This document shows positions 9,998-19,203 of a stretch of DNA of 38,958 nucleotides, piece after piece. The DNA is from an uncultured Bacteroidales bacterium. Lineage in GTDB: Bacteria > Bacteroidota > Bacteroidia > Bacteroidales > UBA932. The translations under genes and the position numbers were made by a program. The DNA lies in NCBI GenBank assembly GCA_944323345.1, contig CALUSC010000019.1, forward strand, positions 1 through 38,958. Reading direction: 5' to 3'. Position 1 is the stretch's first letter, and each line of letters begins with the position of its first letter. The notes beneath the pieces were generated by a model, which ran no database searches, was not told where the DNA came from, and worked only from the letters and a program-made list of their open reading frames with translations.

Positions 9998-10023
9998 AAA
10001 AGTTTCTGAAACAGAAAACTTTT
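9998..10023 (+). terminator. Hairpin after ribF and the small gene, possible terminator
   Basis: AAAAGTTTCTG (9998-10008) and CAGAAAACTTTT (10012-10023) form an 11-bp stem with one bulged base and a 3-base loop, ending in TTTT. It is GC-poor for an intrinsic terminator, but it is placed 14 bases after the last stop of the ribF unit. Confidence 0.4.
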
Positions 10024-10052
10024 CATAGGGTGGCCGGAGTGTGGGGAATTTG

Positions 10053-10104
10053 AAGAGAGTGACTGAAAAGGCGTAATTTCAAGGCTTTTTTTAGTCGTTC
10101 TCTT
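10053..10104 (+). promoter_or_regulatory. Long hairpin ending immediately before the invertase start codon
   Basis: The left arm begins AAGAGAGTGACTGAAAAGGC (10053-10072); the right arm at 10083-10104 ends one base before the ATG. The arms pair over roughly 17-20 bp, with several mismatches at the DNA level becoming G-U pairs in RNA. The right arm contains a run of seven T. It could be the true terminator of the upstream unit, or a structure in the invertase mRNA leader that limits its translation; no Shine-Dalgarno sequence is visible before the ATG. The sequence cannot choose between the two. Confidence 0.5.
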
Positions 10105-10779
10105 ATGGTAACAGGTTATTTACGTGTGAGTACGGGAAAGCAGCACCCTGCCAATCAGAAAGATGAAATCGAAAGATTCGCTGCGAGGAAAAACATCACG
10201 GTGAACCGCTGGGTCGTGGAAGTGGCCAGCGGAAGCAAGAGCGAAAAAGACAGGAAGCTGGGCCGCCTGTTGAAGACCATGCAGTCCGGTGACATCCTGA
10301 TAATCACGGAAATATCGAGGCTGAGCAGGACTCTGACGGAAATCATGTCCATCATGGGCCGCTGCCTGGAAAAAGGCATTATCCTCTATACTACGAAAGA
10401 AGGCTATACTTTCGACAATACCATAAACAGCAAAGTCCTCTGCTTCGCCTTCGGTCTCGTCGCGGAAATAGAGAGGAACCTGATATCGATGCGTACGAAA
10501 GAAGCGCTGGCGATGCGCAAGGCGGAAGGTGTCAGGTTAGGCAGGAGACCCGGAAGTTTCACCAAGACCAACATTCTGATGGAGAACAGCGACCAAGTGA
10601 TTTCCATGCTCAGGCGCGGTCACAGCATCATAGATGTGTGCCGTCACTTCGGAGTGTCGCGCGAGACTTTCCGGAAACTGCGGTGCAGTGTCCCGGAAGT
10701 GGAAGAGGCCGTCACGGCTGCTGCGACTACTGCGGAGTCTCGGCATCGTACTTCACGCAGCGGACCGGGGCGGCGGTAG
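10105..10779 (+). CDS. Mpi-family serine DNA invertase
   Basis: A 224-residue serine site-specific recombinase closely resembling the Bacteroides multiple-promoter invertase (Mpi) family. The catalytic domain shows GYLRVSTGKQ with R7 and the nucleophile S9, EISRLSRT with R72 and R75, and the long helix FGLVAEIERNLISMRTKEAL (residues 116-135). A helix-turn-helix DNA-binding domain spans about 162-193 (SMLRRGHSIIDVCRHFGVS). Members invert short promoter segments between inverted repeats. The last 25 residues or so are Ala/Ser/Arg-rich and lie beyond the recognisable domain. The gene's 3' end overlaps the end of the opposing fimbrial gene by 53 bases. No matching inverted repeats flank this gene, so its likely target is the switch at 22654-22864. 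Confidence 0.93.
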   Translation: MVTGYLRVSTGKQHPANQKDEIERFAARKNITVNRWVVEVASGSKSEKDRKLGRLLKTMQSGDILIITEISRLSRTLTEIMSIMGRCLEKGIILYTTKEGYTFDNTINSKVLCFAFGLVAEIERNLISMRTKEALAMRKAEGVRLGRRPGSFTKTNILMENSDQVISMLRRGHSIIDVCRHFGVSRETFRKLRCSVPEVEEAVTAAATTAESRHRTSRSGPGRR

Positions 10780-13333
10780 TCCTGTTTGCCCAGTCGAGGG
10801 TGATGTTCGTGGTGTAAACAGGAGTGACGTTCAGGACTTCGTATGATTTGCTGTAATCATAGTATCCACTACCCCATCCTGTTGATACCCATTCAGAAGT
10901 GTAATTGAATAAATTATCTTTGAGTATCAGATTCCGCTCCCTGTGGTCTTTATCATAACGGGAATCGGCCGAGCCGTTTTTCCTCGCACTTTGGTAGTCT
11001 CCGTGAGTCCCGACTCCGAACCAGGCATGGGTCCTGTCAGTCCTGCCCTGGTCGTGTCCCTTCCATCCTGCGAACGGGAAGTAAACTTTGACATCGCCAT
11101 TGCTATAGACATGTCCCAGATGCTTGCCGGTTTCTTCGTATGTATAGCCGCTTCTTTTTATAGCACCTTCACCGCTTGTGTCTGGATCATTGCCGCTGTC
11201 ATTATTCTTATAATACTCGAACACTTTTCTCAGCTCGTCATTAGCTACCCTGTACCCGAACGGACACGGGTCGTATACAGTCTTTCTGCCGGAAACGGCA
11301 CCCCAGAGATCGTCCTCCTTATAATACAGCCAGTCATACGGATAGTCATCTGTGGAAGTCGAGGCTATGACTACCAGAGGGTGTTCCGCCGCGTCCTTTA
11401 CCGTAGGCTGGCTGTACATTCCCTCCATGACGTAGTCCTGGAGGCCGTTGTTGGTCACGAACTCAGCTGTCAGCATATCCTGCCGGCTGTAGTCGTATGA
11501 AGGTGGTCCCGGAGACGGGTCTTTCCGTCCCCACTGGTAGTAAAGTCCGTAGGTTTCGAGCACATCACCTGCCCCTGTCCATGCGGCTTTGGTGGCGCCG
11601 AGGTTCATGTTCATCATGGTCTGCCCCTGCAGAGTCACGTCTTCCAGCCCGCTCACTATCCAGATATGCCAGGACCAGATGATATTTCCGCTGCGGTCAG
11701 ACACGGCTATCACTGCGTTTCCGTCCAGTGCCTTATCATAGCACTTTTCATTCAGAATAAATCTGACATACCCGTGCACGAGCTCTGCATGGGTGATCAG
11801 ATACTCTTCCGACTGCCAGAGAATCTGCACCGAATACGGGTCCAGATATTCACTGTCCGGATACATCCTGCTCTCTTCCACCAGACCGTCGCGACCTCTT
11901 CCCGCTATTCCGGCAGAGAAATAGAAACCGTCATATTTACCTCCTCCTGGCATGGTCAGATCTTCATCCAGGTCTATCACATAGCAGTTCGCATATTCGA
12001 ATTTGTCCAGTGCTTCATTATGGAGCGCCAGGTTCTTGAAATTCATGAAATCCGAATTCTCCAGAACCGCATTTATGGAATCATCTGTCTTGATGTCTAT
12101 GTAAATATCGTATATGTGCCCGGCCTCGAAATTTATATCCAGCGTCTTTGGGTCGATCTCCACTCCGAACACTCCGGCATCGGTATGCAACTCTACCGAG
12201 ATAGTTTCGGTATCAGTTTTCATGACAGGTTTGAGGAGGGCATACCCGAGATATTCCCCTCCCATGCTTATCACATCATCGAGACTTATGGGATATTCCG
12301 CAGTTTCGTCATAGTTTCCGAAACCGGGAATGCCGGGGTCATCCGTAAACATGGCATCCCGGACGATGCCCATATCCTTGAAATCGGACCATAGGGTTTC
12401 TGCCGCCGAGCCCTCCGTCCCGGCAGACGGAACGTCCGGAATACGAATTTTTACAGTAGACGGCTGGCCTTCGAAAACCACATTGTTTATATGGCTCCAT
12501 GAAATCAGACTGAGATCGGAATTATCGGCTTTTGCGAAAAGCCGGATGGCTGTCAGATAATGTCTGAAAGTGAAGTAATTCTCGTAAATCAAATCACTGC
12601 TGTAGTCCAGAGGGTCCGAATATTCGTGCCCGAACGGCGGTACGCGACGGTCACTTGGATTATTCTTGAAGCGAAGATCTTCTTCGGATGATGCATTGAG
12701 CTTCACACGGCCTTCCAGCACCTCGGTCATCATCACATCAGTCTTGAGGTCCAGTTTGTTCTTGAATTCTACATAGATATTCCCGTTCTCCGGGCAATAT
12801 CCGTCGGCCTCGCTGAATTCTGCATTAGAATTTTCCTCTCCCGTAAAACTGTCCGGGACATCGTATGTCGCGGGATACCAGCCTATCATGCGGGTAATAT
12901 ATCCCACCTTATTCTCTTCTGTGCCGGATGTCCTGTACGACTGGCGCGGATCCATGTTTATGGACCTGAAATTGGCGGAATTGTTCTGCGGGGCGCTGAC
13001 CGCGGCATCTACTATATAGGCATCGCTCCATCCGGTCGGCGAGTCGAGGCCTACAGGCTTATATGTGGCCGGTGTAGCACCGTCCTGATAAGGTTCGTCC
13101 CATTTGAGGAAATTGGCCTTCAGGGCCACGGCTGTGGTCTGGCCTACAGGAGCTTTCGTCATGGCGTAAGTGTTTGCGCCGAGGCCGTTTCCCGTCATTC
13201 CGCTGAAACTGCAGGAGGCTTTTATCATCCCGTCAGTTCCGCTGTAAGGGGCAGTAACAGGAGTCATGTCCGCTGTCTGGCAGCTGACTGCAGCTGCCAA
13301 TGCCGATATGTATGATAATTTCCATATATTCAT
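10727..13333 (-). CDS. Large fimbrial lipoprotein with one FISUMP-type module (last gene of left operon)
   Basis: 868 residues. The signal peptide ends in a lipobox at C18 (ALAAAVSC). A basic residue, K60 in MTKAPVGQTTAV, marks a probable processing site. Residues about 60-430 are a fimbrillin-like region. The C-terminal part (about 440-868) is the Fibrobacter succinogenes major paralogous (FISUMP) type module: SNCY-like start, IIWSWHIW at about 550, MNLGAT, YYQWGRKDP at about 598, DPCPFGYRVA at about 690 and APVRCVKY at the end. The position-matched partner in the right operon is the 919-residue protein, sharing motifs such as FNHYLTA and GQTTAV. Its terminal position and modular build suggest a tip or adhesin subunit; this is inference. 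Confidence 0.85.
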   Translation of the reverse strand: MNIWKLSYISALAAAVSCQTADMTPVTAPYSGTDGMIKASCSFSGMTGNGLGANTYAMTKAPVGQTTAVALKANFLKWDEPYQDGATPATYKPVGLDSPTGWSDAYIVDAAVSAPQNNSANFRSINMDPRQSYRTSGTEENKVGYITRMIGWYPATYDVPDSFTGEENSNAEFSEADGYCPENGNIYVEFKNKLDLKTDVMMTEVLEGRVKLNASSEEDLRFKNNPSDRRVPPFGHEYSDPLDYSSDLIYENYFTFRHYLTAIRLFAKADNSDLSLISWSHINNVVFEGQPSTVKIRIPDVPSAGTEGSAAETLWSDFKDMGIVRDAMFTDDPGIPGFGNYDETAEYPISLDDVISMGGEYLGYALLKPVMKTDTETISVELHTDAGVFGVEIDPKTLDINFEAGHIYDIYIDIKTDDSINAVLENSDFMNFKNLALHNEALDKFEYANCYVIDLDEDLTMPGGGKYDGFYFSAGIAGRGRDGLVEESRMYPDSEYLDPYSVQILWQSEEYLITHAELVHGYVRFILNEKCYDKALDGNAVIAVSDRSGNIIWSWHIWIVSGLEDVTLQGQTMMNMNLGATKAAWTGAGDVLETYGLYYQWGRKDPSPGPPSYDYSRQDMLTAEFVTNNGLQDYVMEGMYSQPTVKDAAEHPLVVIASTSTDDYPYDWLYYKEDDLWGAVSGRKTVYDPCPFGYRVANDELRKVFEYYKNNDSGNDPDTSGEGAIKRSGYTYEETGKHLGHVYSNGDVKVYFPFAGWKGHDQGRTDRTHAWFGVGTHGDYQSARKNGSADSRYDKDHRERNLILKDNLFNYTSEWVSTGWGSGYYDYSKSYEVLNVTPVYTTNITLDWANRTTAAPVRCVKYDAETPQ

Positions 13334-13344
13334 CCTTTTCCCTC

Positions 13345-16300
13345 CTATTCTTTCATGCAGCGCACAGGCCTGCCGTCAGTCATCCAGTTGGAAGTATGTC
13401 TTTCCGTGATAATATATCGGTCACTATATCTTTCTTGAACTCGCCAGGATGTGGCATGCGTCAAGACATTTTTCCATGTCCATTTTATTTCCCTGCTGGC
13501 CCTTGATCCGGAATTGTCGTTGAATGGTGTTGCTGTAGACAAATAGCCGGATTCAAATAATTCGCTGTAATTGTTTTCGTGATTCAGCCTCCCGGATAAA
13601 GGAAGCCATAATCCGTATCCTGACTCAAGCCGGACAGATTCTCCTCCGCTAAATTTTGTCTTATCGGTAGAGTTTAAATAATATCCGCAGTTTTTATCTG
13701 TATTATTGTTATTTTCATGATCCGATTGTCCCGGCGACGTGATGAAATTAGCATATTTTTCTACATGTATCCCGTCCCATACGGTTTCTTCTTGTTCACT
13801 TTCGGAATCGCAGATACGTGCCGAGCCGACTACATTGTGCGGCATCACCCTGTACCCCGGCGGACAGGGGTCGTACATGGTTTTGGCGAAAGCATTTCCC
13901 TGGTCGACAGCATTGCCTGTATAGCCCCACAGATTATTTCGTACCCCGGACAGGTCCGTATATGAATCCTGCCAGTCATTCTGGTTCGCCGAAGCGAACG
14001 ACAAAGGATTCCGGACGGATTCCAGAATACTTACCGGTCCCTGCAGGTTTTCCTTAAAAGCTGTCCGGACACTCCATCCGTCGCGCGAGTCCTTGTAGAG
14101 CCATGGTGCGGACTTCGAGCCGTTCCCGTTATATGAGTACGGAGGGAAGAACGGGTCTTTCCGTCCCCACTGGTAGTAGAATCCGAAAGTGGAAACCACG
14201 TTTCCGGTAACGATGTCTGCGTCGCCGCCCGGAGCCCATGTAGAACCGAGATTCCTGTCCATCAGCGTATAGTCTCCGACCTGGATGTTGTCCAAATCGG
14301 GGGCAATCCATATATGCCATGTCCACAATATATTGTCATAGGCATCATACGCCGCCAGACCTACGTTTCCGGAACCGTATTTATCCGCATTTACATAAAA
14401 TGTCGTGTATCCGTCGCGGTCTACGCTGCCGCCGTCGAGGATTCTTACAGGGCAGTCAGCCTCGATTTCTTCATCGGACAGTCCGCCGGCATTGTCTGCA
14501 AATGTCCTGAATGCACTGTCGCTTTCCACTCCGCCCTGCCACCAGAGCAGGTCTACGCGGGCTGGCGAGAGGGCGTCTTCCAGGCCGTCGTTCATATACA
14601 TACTGGCAATGACGGTATTCTCGTTTTGGTCAGTCTGGTATACGGTCAGCTTGTTGACTCCGTTCCCTCGTACATTGGCCTTGAATTTATAGAATCCTGT
14701 CTTGCGGATGATGTAGCTGTTCGCTGTCTGCGCCTCGCTCAGATCCGTCACTATCTTTCCGGAAGACTCCAGCACGCATCTTACAGGGTATGCTGTAGCC
14801 CTGCCTGTGTGATATTCGTCCTTATTTTCCACGGTCGTTTCGGGGACGATGAACGGTGATGTGTCGCTCCCGTTGAATCTGAAATGATAGGCCCGGTCCG
14901 TCCCCTCTAGCGGCGTGGCGGAAAGCAGGTAAGTATAATTCCCTGAAGCCGATTCATTGTCATTCTTTATGGCTTCATTCTTATAAATCAGATGCGATGC
15001 AGGGTAATATACCTTTCCGTTTCCGGAACTTCCGATTTCCATCACTGTCCCGTAAACATTTGTGCTGACAGTATATGTCGAGTGCTGTTCCCATATTTCC
15101 ATGCCGGCCACCCGGTAACCAGGCGGGCAAGGGTCGTACATGGTCTTTACATAATTGTCTCTCTGCGATATGTATCCCCACAGGTGGTCTGTATCCACTC
15201 CTGAAATCCAGTTCCCGGATGCATCCGTACCGTCATAATAGAATTTCATCGGGAATCTGTGCGTTTCCGAGATGTCGGAAGCCATTTGATCCGATGCATA
15301 GTCAGGCCCCTGATATATGGCAGGTATGAACATCGGATCCTTTCTCCCGAACTGATAGTAAAGCCCGTATGCAAATTCTGCAGAGTTCTGACTGATGTCG
15401 TCGCCTGATTTCGTCCATCCCGCTTCCTCCATCGTAGACATCACTTCCTCCATCGTAGACACCACGGCCCCGAGGTTCCTGTCCATCGCTACATATCCGT
15501 TCAGGTAATTCTGGTTCAGCGGCATATCCGTCACCCATATATGCCAGGCCCAGATGATATTCCCGGAGGCATCCTTAAGGCCTATCTTTACGTTGCCTTC
15601 CGTCTGCAGGGTGTAGTTTTCCGGGTTTTCCTTATCTCCCTTTACGGTAAAAAGCACTTTCCCGTCGCGCAGGGTCACGCTTTTCGGGTCTATGATAGCG
15701 GTTTTTTTCCTTTCATCGAGAGATGTGATCACTTCCATGCCGCTTTCCGTCTTTTTCATCACGGCATCGGACCTGAGTATTTCCACGGTTGCAACCTGCG
15801 ACAGGTCTATCTCCGGATTTTCTCCCAGAAGCGGAATCGTGACATTCAGCCTTTCGTTGTAAATCTCGGACACGCCGTTCCCCTTTACAGACGCATCGAA
15901 ACAGTAACTCATGTTCGCTGAAGACACTACATAGCAGTTCGAAGTGCCGTAGCGCGACAGGTCGTTATAGAAGGAGGTGCTGCTCTCTATATTATGCGAC
16001 CCGTCGTATTCCCAGTTCTCGACTGTAGCATCGGCGTTGATGATGCCGGAAGTGGAGAATCGCAGGACGATGTTATATGTGTATCCCGGCTTGAAATCAC
16101 GTGCAATGGATACTGAGTTCAGGTCTTCGGCGTGAGAGGACCTGACGCTGAGTCCGAGGATTCCGTCCTTCGGGCGTCCGCCCAATACCGTACCGATGTA
16201 TCTGGTGTCCATGTCGGACGGAAGTCCTTCCTGCAATGCATAGTTTCCGTCTTTCAGTTCTTCGGAGAATCCGGAAAGCGGCAGCATCGCCTCCACGGCC

Positions 16301-17007
16301 GTCTGGTCGGCAGGATATCCGTCGTAACCGAATCCCGGAGTGCTTCCATGTGCATTTTCAGGAATGGTGACGATTAGTTTCTCAGGCAGGTTTACTATGT
16401 TCACTTCTTCGAGGTTTCCCCATTCTTCCTGGCTGTTTTCATCTACGGCATATGCGTAAAAGCGGAACATGCAGAGAGCATGTCTGAACGGGAGAGGGTC
16501 GATGCCGGTTTCCTGTGAGCCTGCCATGAAATCGGAAACCAGCACATCGGTATTGCCGTCGATATTGTAGACAAGTGTACGGCCGTTCAGGTATTGGCCG
16601 TCGGATGACGGCTGCCAGTTATCATTTCCTTCCGGATTCTTCGATCCCAGTTCGGGGTATATTCCGATGAAGCCGACCTGTGATGTCCTGTCGGTGTAAT
16701 ACTGCGGCGTGTCGAAACTGATTTCGCGTCTGGCGCCTGTGGAAGTGCTGACGAAGTTTCCGAGCTGTCCTGCCAGTGCAGGGGAGTCCGGCCATGAAAC
16801 GTCTCCTGCATCACATCTGTACAGGGATATTTCGAGCGGGTCCTGGTCTTCAGGATAAACCGGGGCCTTCGAGACTGTGAGCCCGTCCACACCTGCGCTC
16901 AGGGATATTTCAGCCCTGCCGTCCGGTTCGAGATTCTCATCCACGCATCCGGAAAGTGCCATTATGGCCGTCAGTCCGGCCAATATGTTTTTCAGATAGA
17001 TATTCAT
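13345..17007 (-). CDS. Large fimbrial lipoprotein with two FISUMP-type modules (left operon)
   Basis: 1220 residues from the ATG at 17007, chosen over an upstream in-frame ATG (17100) because it starts the signal peptide and has AGGA about 8 bases before it. Lipobox LSGC places the lipidated cysteine at C21; SKAPV at K47 is the probable processing site. About 25-350 is fimbrillin-like. Two modules follow, at about 355-745 and 760-1220; each has an NCY/NSY start, a YxFxAxVxGNGV strand, W-WHIW, MDRNLG, YYQ-GRKDP, MYDPCPPGYRV and a closing PVRC. The gap to the next gene is 11 bases. The partner in the right operon is 1217 residues long with the same architecture. The 3' part of the gene (about 13380-13760) looks AT-richer than the rest. 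Confidence 0.86.
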   Translation of the reverse strand: MNIYLKNILAGLTAIMALSGCVDENLEPDGRAEISLSAGVDGLTVSKAPVYPEDQDPLEISLYRCDAGDVSWPDSPALAGQLGNFVSTSTGARREISFDTPQYYTDRTSQVGFIGIYPELGSKNPEGNDNWQPSSDGQYLNGRTLVYNIDGNTDVLVSDFMAGSQETGIDPLPFRHALCMFRFYAYAVDENSQEEWGNLEEVNIVNLPEKLIVTIPENAHGSTPGFGYDGYPADQTAVEAMLPLSGFSEELKDGNYALQEGLPSDMDTRYIGTVLGGRPKDGILGLSVRSSHAEDLNSVSIARDFKPGYTYNIVLRFSTSGIINADATVENWEYDGSHNIESSTSFYNDLSRYGTSNCYVVSSANMSYCFDASVKGNGVSEIYNERLNVTIPLLGENPEIDLSQVATVEILRSDAVMKKTESGMEVITSLDERKKTAIIDPKSVTLRDGKVLFTVKGDKENPENYTLQTEGNVKIGLKDASGNIIWAWHIWVTDMPLNQNYLNGYVAMDRNLGAVVSTMEEVMSTMEEAGWTKSGDDISQNSAEFAYGLYYQFGRKDPMFIPAIYQGPDYASDQMASDISETHRFPMKFYYDGTDASGNWISGVDTDHLWGYISQRDNYVKTMYDPCPPGYRVAGMEIWEQHSTYTVSTNVYGTVMEIGSSGNGKVYYPASHLIYKNEAIKNDNESASGNYTYLLSATPLEGTDRAYHFRFNGSDTSPFIVPETTVENKDEYHTGRATAYPVRCVLESSGKIVTDLSEAQTANSYIIRKTGFYKFKANVRGNGVNKLTVYQTDQNENTVIASMYMNDGLEDALSPARVDLLWWQGGVESDSAFRTFADNAGGLSDEEIEADCPVRILDGGSVDRDGYTTFYVNADKYGSGNVGLAAYDAYDNILWTWHIWIAPDLDNIQVGDYTLMDRNLGSTWAPGGDADIVTGNVVSTFGFYYQWGRKDPFFPPYSYNGNGSKSAPWLYKDSRDGWSVRTAFKENLQGPVSILESVRNPLSFASANQNDWQDSYTDLSGVRNNLWGYTGNAVDQGNAFAKTMYDPCPPGYRVMPHNVVGSARICDSESEQEETVWDGIHVEKYANFITSPGQSDHENNNNTDKNCGYYLNSTDKTKFSGGESVRLESGYGLWLPLSGRLNHENNYSELFESGYLSTATPFNDNSGSRASREIKWTWKNVLTHATSWRVQERYSDRYIITERHTSNWMTDGRPVRCMKE
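15423..15464 (-). repeat. In-frame tandem 21-bp duplication inside the 1220-residue gene
   Basis: Two adjacent 21-nt units (15423-15443 and 15444-15464) differ at one base. They encode the heptads STMEEVM/STMEEAG in module 1, directly after the conserved DRNLGAV motif. The unit length is a multiple of three, so copy changes would keep the frame. Confidence 0.85.
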
Positions 17008-17054
17008 CGTCAATTCCTGCTTCGTCTGTTCCTTCAATGCAAGTGTATTATGTT

Positions 17055-18089
17055 TCAGTCCGGGAGGAAGGTTCCTTCTATGTAATCCACGTCTCTCCAC
17101 TGGTCCACTATCCCTTCCAGTGTGGCTCCGGTGTCTATCGAGATATAGTATCTGATACAGTGTCCGTACGACCAGCTTTTTACATTGTAGCCGGACAGGT
17201 CGAATTCGGCCGTCACTTCCGCGCCGAGTGCCCCTGTCCCCTCGCTGGCCTGGTATTTCAATGTCAGTTTGTGGTTCGCATCGAGACTCTGGTCCGGTAC
17301 GAGGAATCTCATGATGCGGTATTTTTCATCGAAGCGGTCGTCCGTGTCTTTCTCTGCCAAATGCTTCGTGCCCGAAAACGTATAGTCCGTCCGCATGCTT
17401 TCGATCACCTGCCAGACGTTTTTCATACCGTCGCGGTCCCCGTCACCGTGGGAATACAGGTTATATTCCGCAGATGTGAATACCTGGCTGAAAGTGGCGG
17501 ACTTCAACAGGACCTCAGGATTATTCGCAGTCCTGGTCATGTACAGTTCCACGCAGGCCATGGTCCTTTCGAAGTCGAGCATTACGAGAGGTTTGTCGGT
17601 GCCGTCCACAGTGACCGGATAGGACAGCAGGAAGTCTGCGTATGAGTCTGAGTTTTCCGAATATCCTGCAGGCTGGCTGACCTTGAACTTGGTCCCGCTC
17701 TTACGTCCCGGTGCGGCCGCGTCTTCCTCTATGTCGATCCTGCCGGCATTGTCTCCTGTCCCTTTTGAAAGGATATATGCATATATCCTGTACCGCTTTC
17801 CGGATTTCCATGTATAGTAGTCGCTGTACCACAGACCGTTATCGCTATGATATGGGATTTCTGCAGCTGTGAAGGCCGCATCGCTTTCCGAATTGTCGGT
17901 TACATGTATCGGCAGAGTCAGGGGTTCATCCTCAGGGATTATTCCTTTGGTCGAGGTCTGCAGGAAGACATTCCTGCCGTAGAATACGATGCGGTCATCT
18001 CCGGTCTGTTCCACATCCGCTGTCCTGCTGCAGCAGACGAGGCAGGCCGAAAAGAGTGCGAGGAGGATGATATGGTTAAATCTTTTCAT
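17055..18089 (-). CDS. Accessory fimbrillin-family lipoprotein (left operon)
   Basis: 344 residues. The signal peptide ends in a cysteine cluster (ACLVCC, residues 15-20), with C19 or C20 or C16 the lipidated residue. TSTKGIIPEDE places the basic processing residue at K48. The chain then follows the two-domain beta-sandwich fimbrillin pattern, with GLWYSDYYTW, FLLSYPVTV and the C-terminal strand QWRDVDYIEGTFLPD. The closing segment matches the right-operon 356-residue protein (KWNEVDFIEGTLLPD), so the two are positional counterparts. The start overlaps the stop of the preceding gene by 4 bases (ATGA). It is likely an accessory or minor subunit of the fimbrial shaft or tip. Confidence 0.84.
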   Translation of the reverse strand: MKRFNHIILLALFSACLVCCSRTADVEQTGDDRIVFYGRNVFLQTSTKGIIPEDEPLTLPIHVTDNSESDAAFTAAEIPYHSDNGLWYSDYYTWKSGKRYRIYAYILSKGTGDNAGRIDIEEDAAAPGRKSGTKFKVSQPAGYSENSDSYADFLLSYPVTVDGTDKPLVMLDFERTMACVELYMTRTANNPEVLLKSATFSQVFTSAEYNLYSHGDGDRDGMKNVWQVIESMRTDYTFSGTKHLAEKDTDDRFDEKYRIMRFLVPDQSLDANHKLTLKYQASEGTGALGAEVTAEFDLSGYNVKSWSYGHCIRYYISIDTGATLEGIVDQWRDVDYIEGTFLPD

Positions 18090-19192
18090 CGTTCATCCAG
18101 TATGACATCGTCCGTTATCCACGGGACTATCTTGACGTCCCAGTAAATCTTGTTGTCGGAGATGGTGATGTTGTACATGTATTTGGTGCCCGCTTCCCAC
18201 CGGTTTATGTCGAAATCGCAGTCATCTCCGCCCATATTCAGAGTTACGGGTATATGTGAGCCGTTAGAAGGATAATATTCGAAATGAAACTTGACGTTTT
18301 TTAAATCTTCGTATGAGTGAGGCCAAATAAGAAAGTGTTCTGACATCCCAATGTATCCTTCATCGGTATATATGGAAACAGGCCCCTTATCGTTATATAT
18401 GTCCGTCCTTTGATATCCGTCCTTTGTGGGGCAATCAAGTTGCTGCTCCCCATCGGAACTCAATTCCATGCTGATATCACTGCCATTATCAGTTAATGGT
18501 ATTGCAACTCTTGTCGCTTTATTTTTCAAATTAGTGAAGTGCCAATTTGTTACAGTATATTTACTGGTATTTGTTATATTGATAAAGCGAAAACCTACTG
18601 CTGCAAAAAGATGATGGAATTCCAGTTCGACATCCCTGTACGGGTTCGGTTCTGCCATATCCCGGCGGTGTCTGGCATATATTAAGTCAAATTGTTTGTC
18701 AACGTCTATTACCCAGTCTTCCAAAATCATTGAATAGGTATCCCCATCCTTTTCAAATGAATAACCTCCTCCCATGTCTGATAATCCAATCTCTTCGTCA
18801 TTAAGTTCAGGGTCATTGCTTCTAGCATATTGAGTCGCGTAAGCGAAAAAATTGTGGACACCGGACGGGGTCCAGTAGTGGGTCTGGCCGTCGCTCCAGT
18901 ATGGTGACGACGGGTCCTGGCTGGTGAAGGTCTCCCCGCCGTTGGCACCGCCGATGTAGAATTTCCCGTCGTCGAGAATGTCGAGAACCGCGATTTCATG
19001 TCCGGGTCTGGAAAAGTTTTCCGGAGTGAAAATGCCTTTCGACCGGTTTTCGTCGACGGATGCAGAGAATGAAATGGGAATATCCCTGCCCGCAGGCGAG
19101 GCCGTCTCTACCTCGAACCGCGAGCAGGCATTTCCCGTCAGGAGCATAATGACGGACAATATCGTATGGCTTATGTACTTTCCTGTCGTCAT
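18086..19192 (-). CDS. Accessory fimbrillin-family lipoprotein (left operon)
   Basis: 368 residues. Lipoprotein signal with the lipidated Cys at C23 (LTGNAC). First strand ISFSAS, then ENRSKGIFTPENF with basic residue K52. The region around residues 90-200 has YWTPSGVHNFFAYA, FDLIYARH and LEFHHLFAAVGFRF, the last typical of fimbrillin-family N-domains. It ends PWITDDVILDE, matching the right-operon 379-residue protein (GWIYDDVIIEG). It is 11 bases from the upstream fimbrillin and overlaps the next gene by 4 bases. Bases about 18300-18850 are visibly AT-richer than the flanks, suggesting a recombined internal segment. Confidence 0.84.
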   Translation of the reverse strand: MTTGKYISHTILSVIMLLTGNACSRFEVETASPAGRDIPISFSASVDENRSKGIFTPENFSRPGHEIAVLDILDDGKFYIGGANGGETFTSQDPSSPYWSDGQTHYWTPSGVHNFFAYATQYARSNDPELNDEEIGLSDMGGGYSFEKDGDTYSMILEDWVIDVDKQFDLIYARHRRDMAEPNPYRDVELEFHHLFAAVGFRFINITNTSKYTVTNWHFTNLKNKATRVAIPLTDNGSDISMELSSDGEQQLDCPTKDGYQRTDIYNDKGPVSIYTDEGYIGMSEHFLIWPHSYEDLKNVKFHFEYYPSNGSHIPVTLNMGGDDCDFDINRWEAGTKYMYNITISDNKIYWDVKIVPWITDDVILDER

Positions 19193-19203
19193 TATGATAA
19201 GTT

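Noticed and set aside
17008-17100. Longer N-terminus for the 1220-residue lipoprotein
   Set aside because: The extra 31 residues would place the signal peptide internally and extend toward the preceding gene's 3' end.
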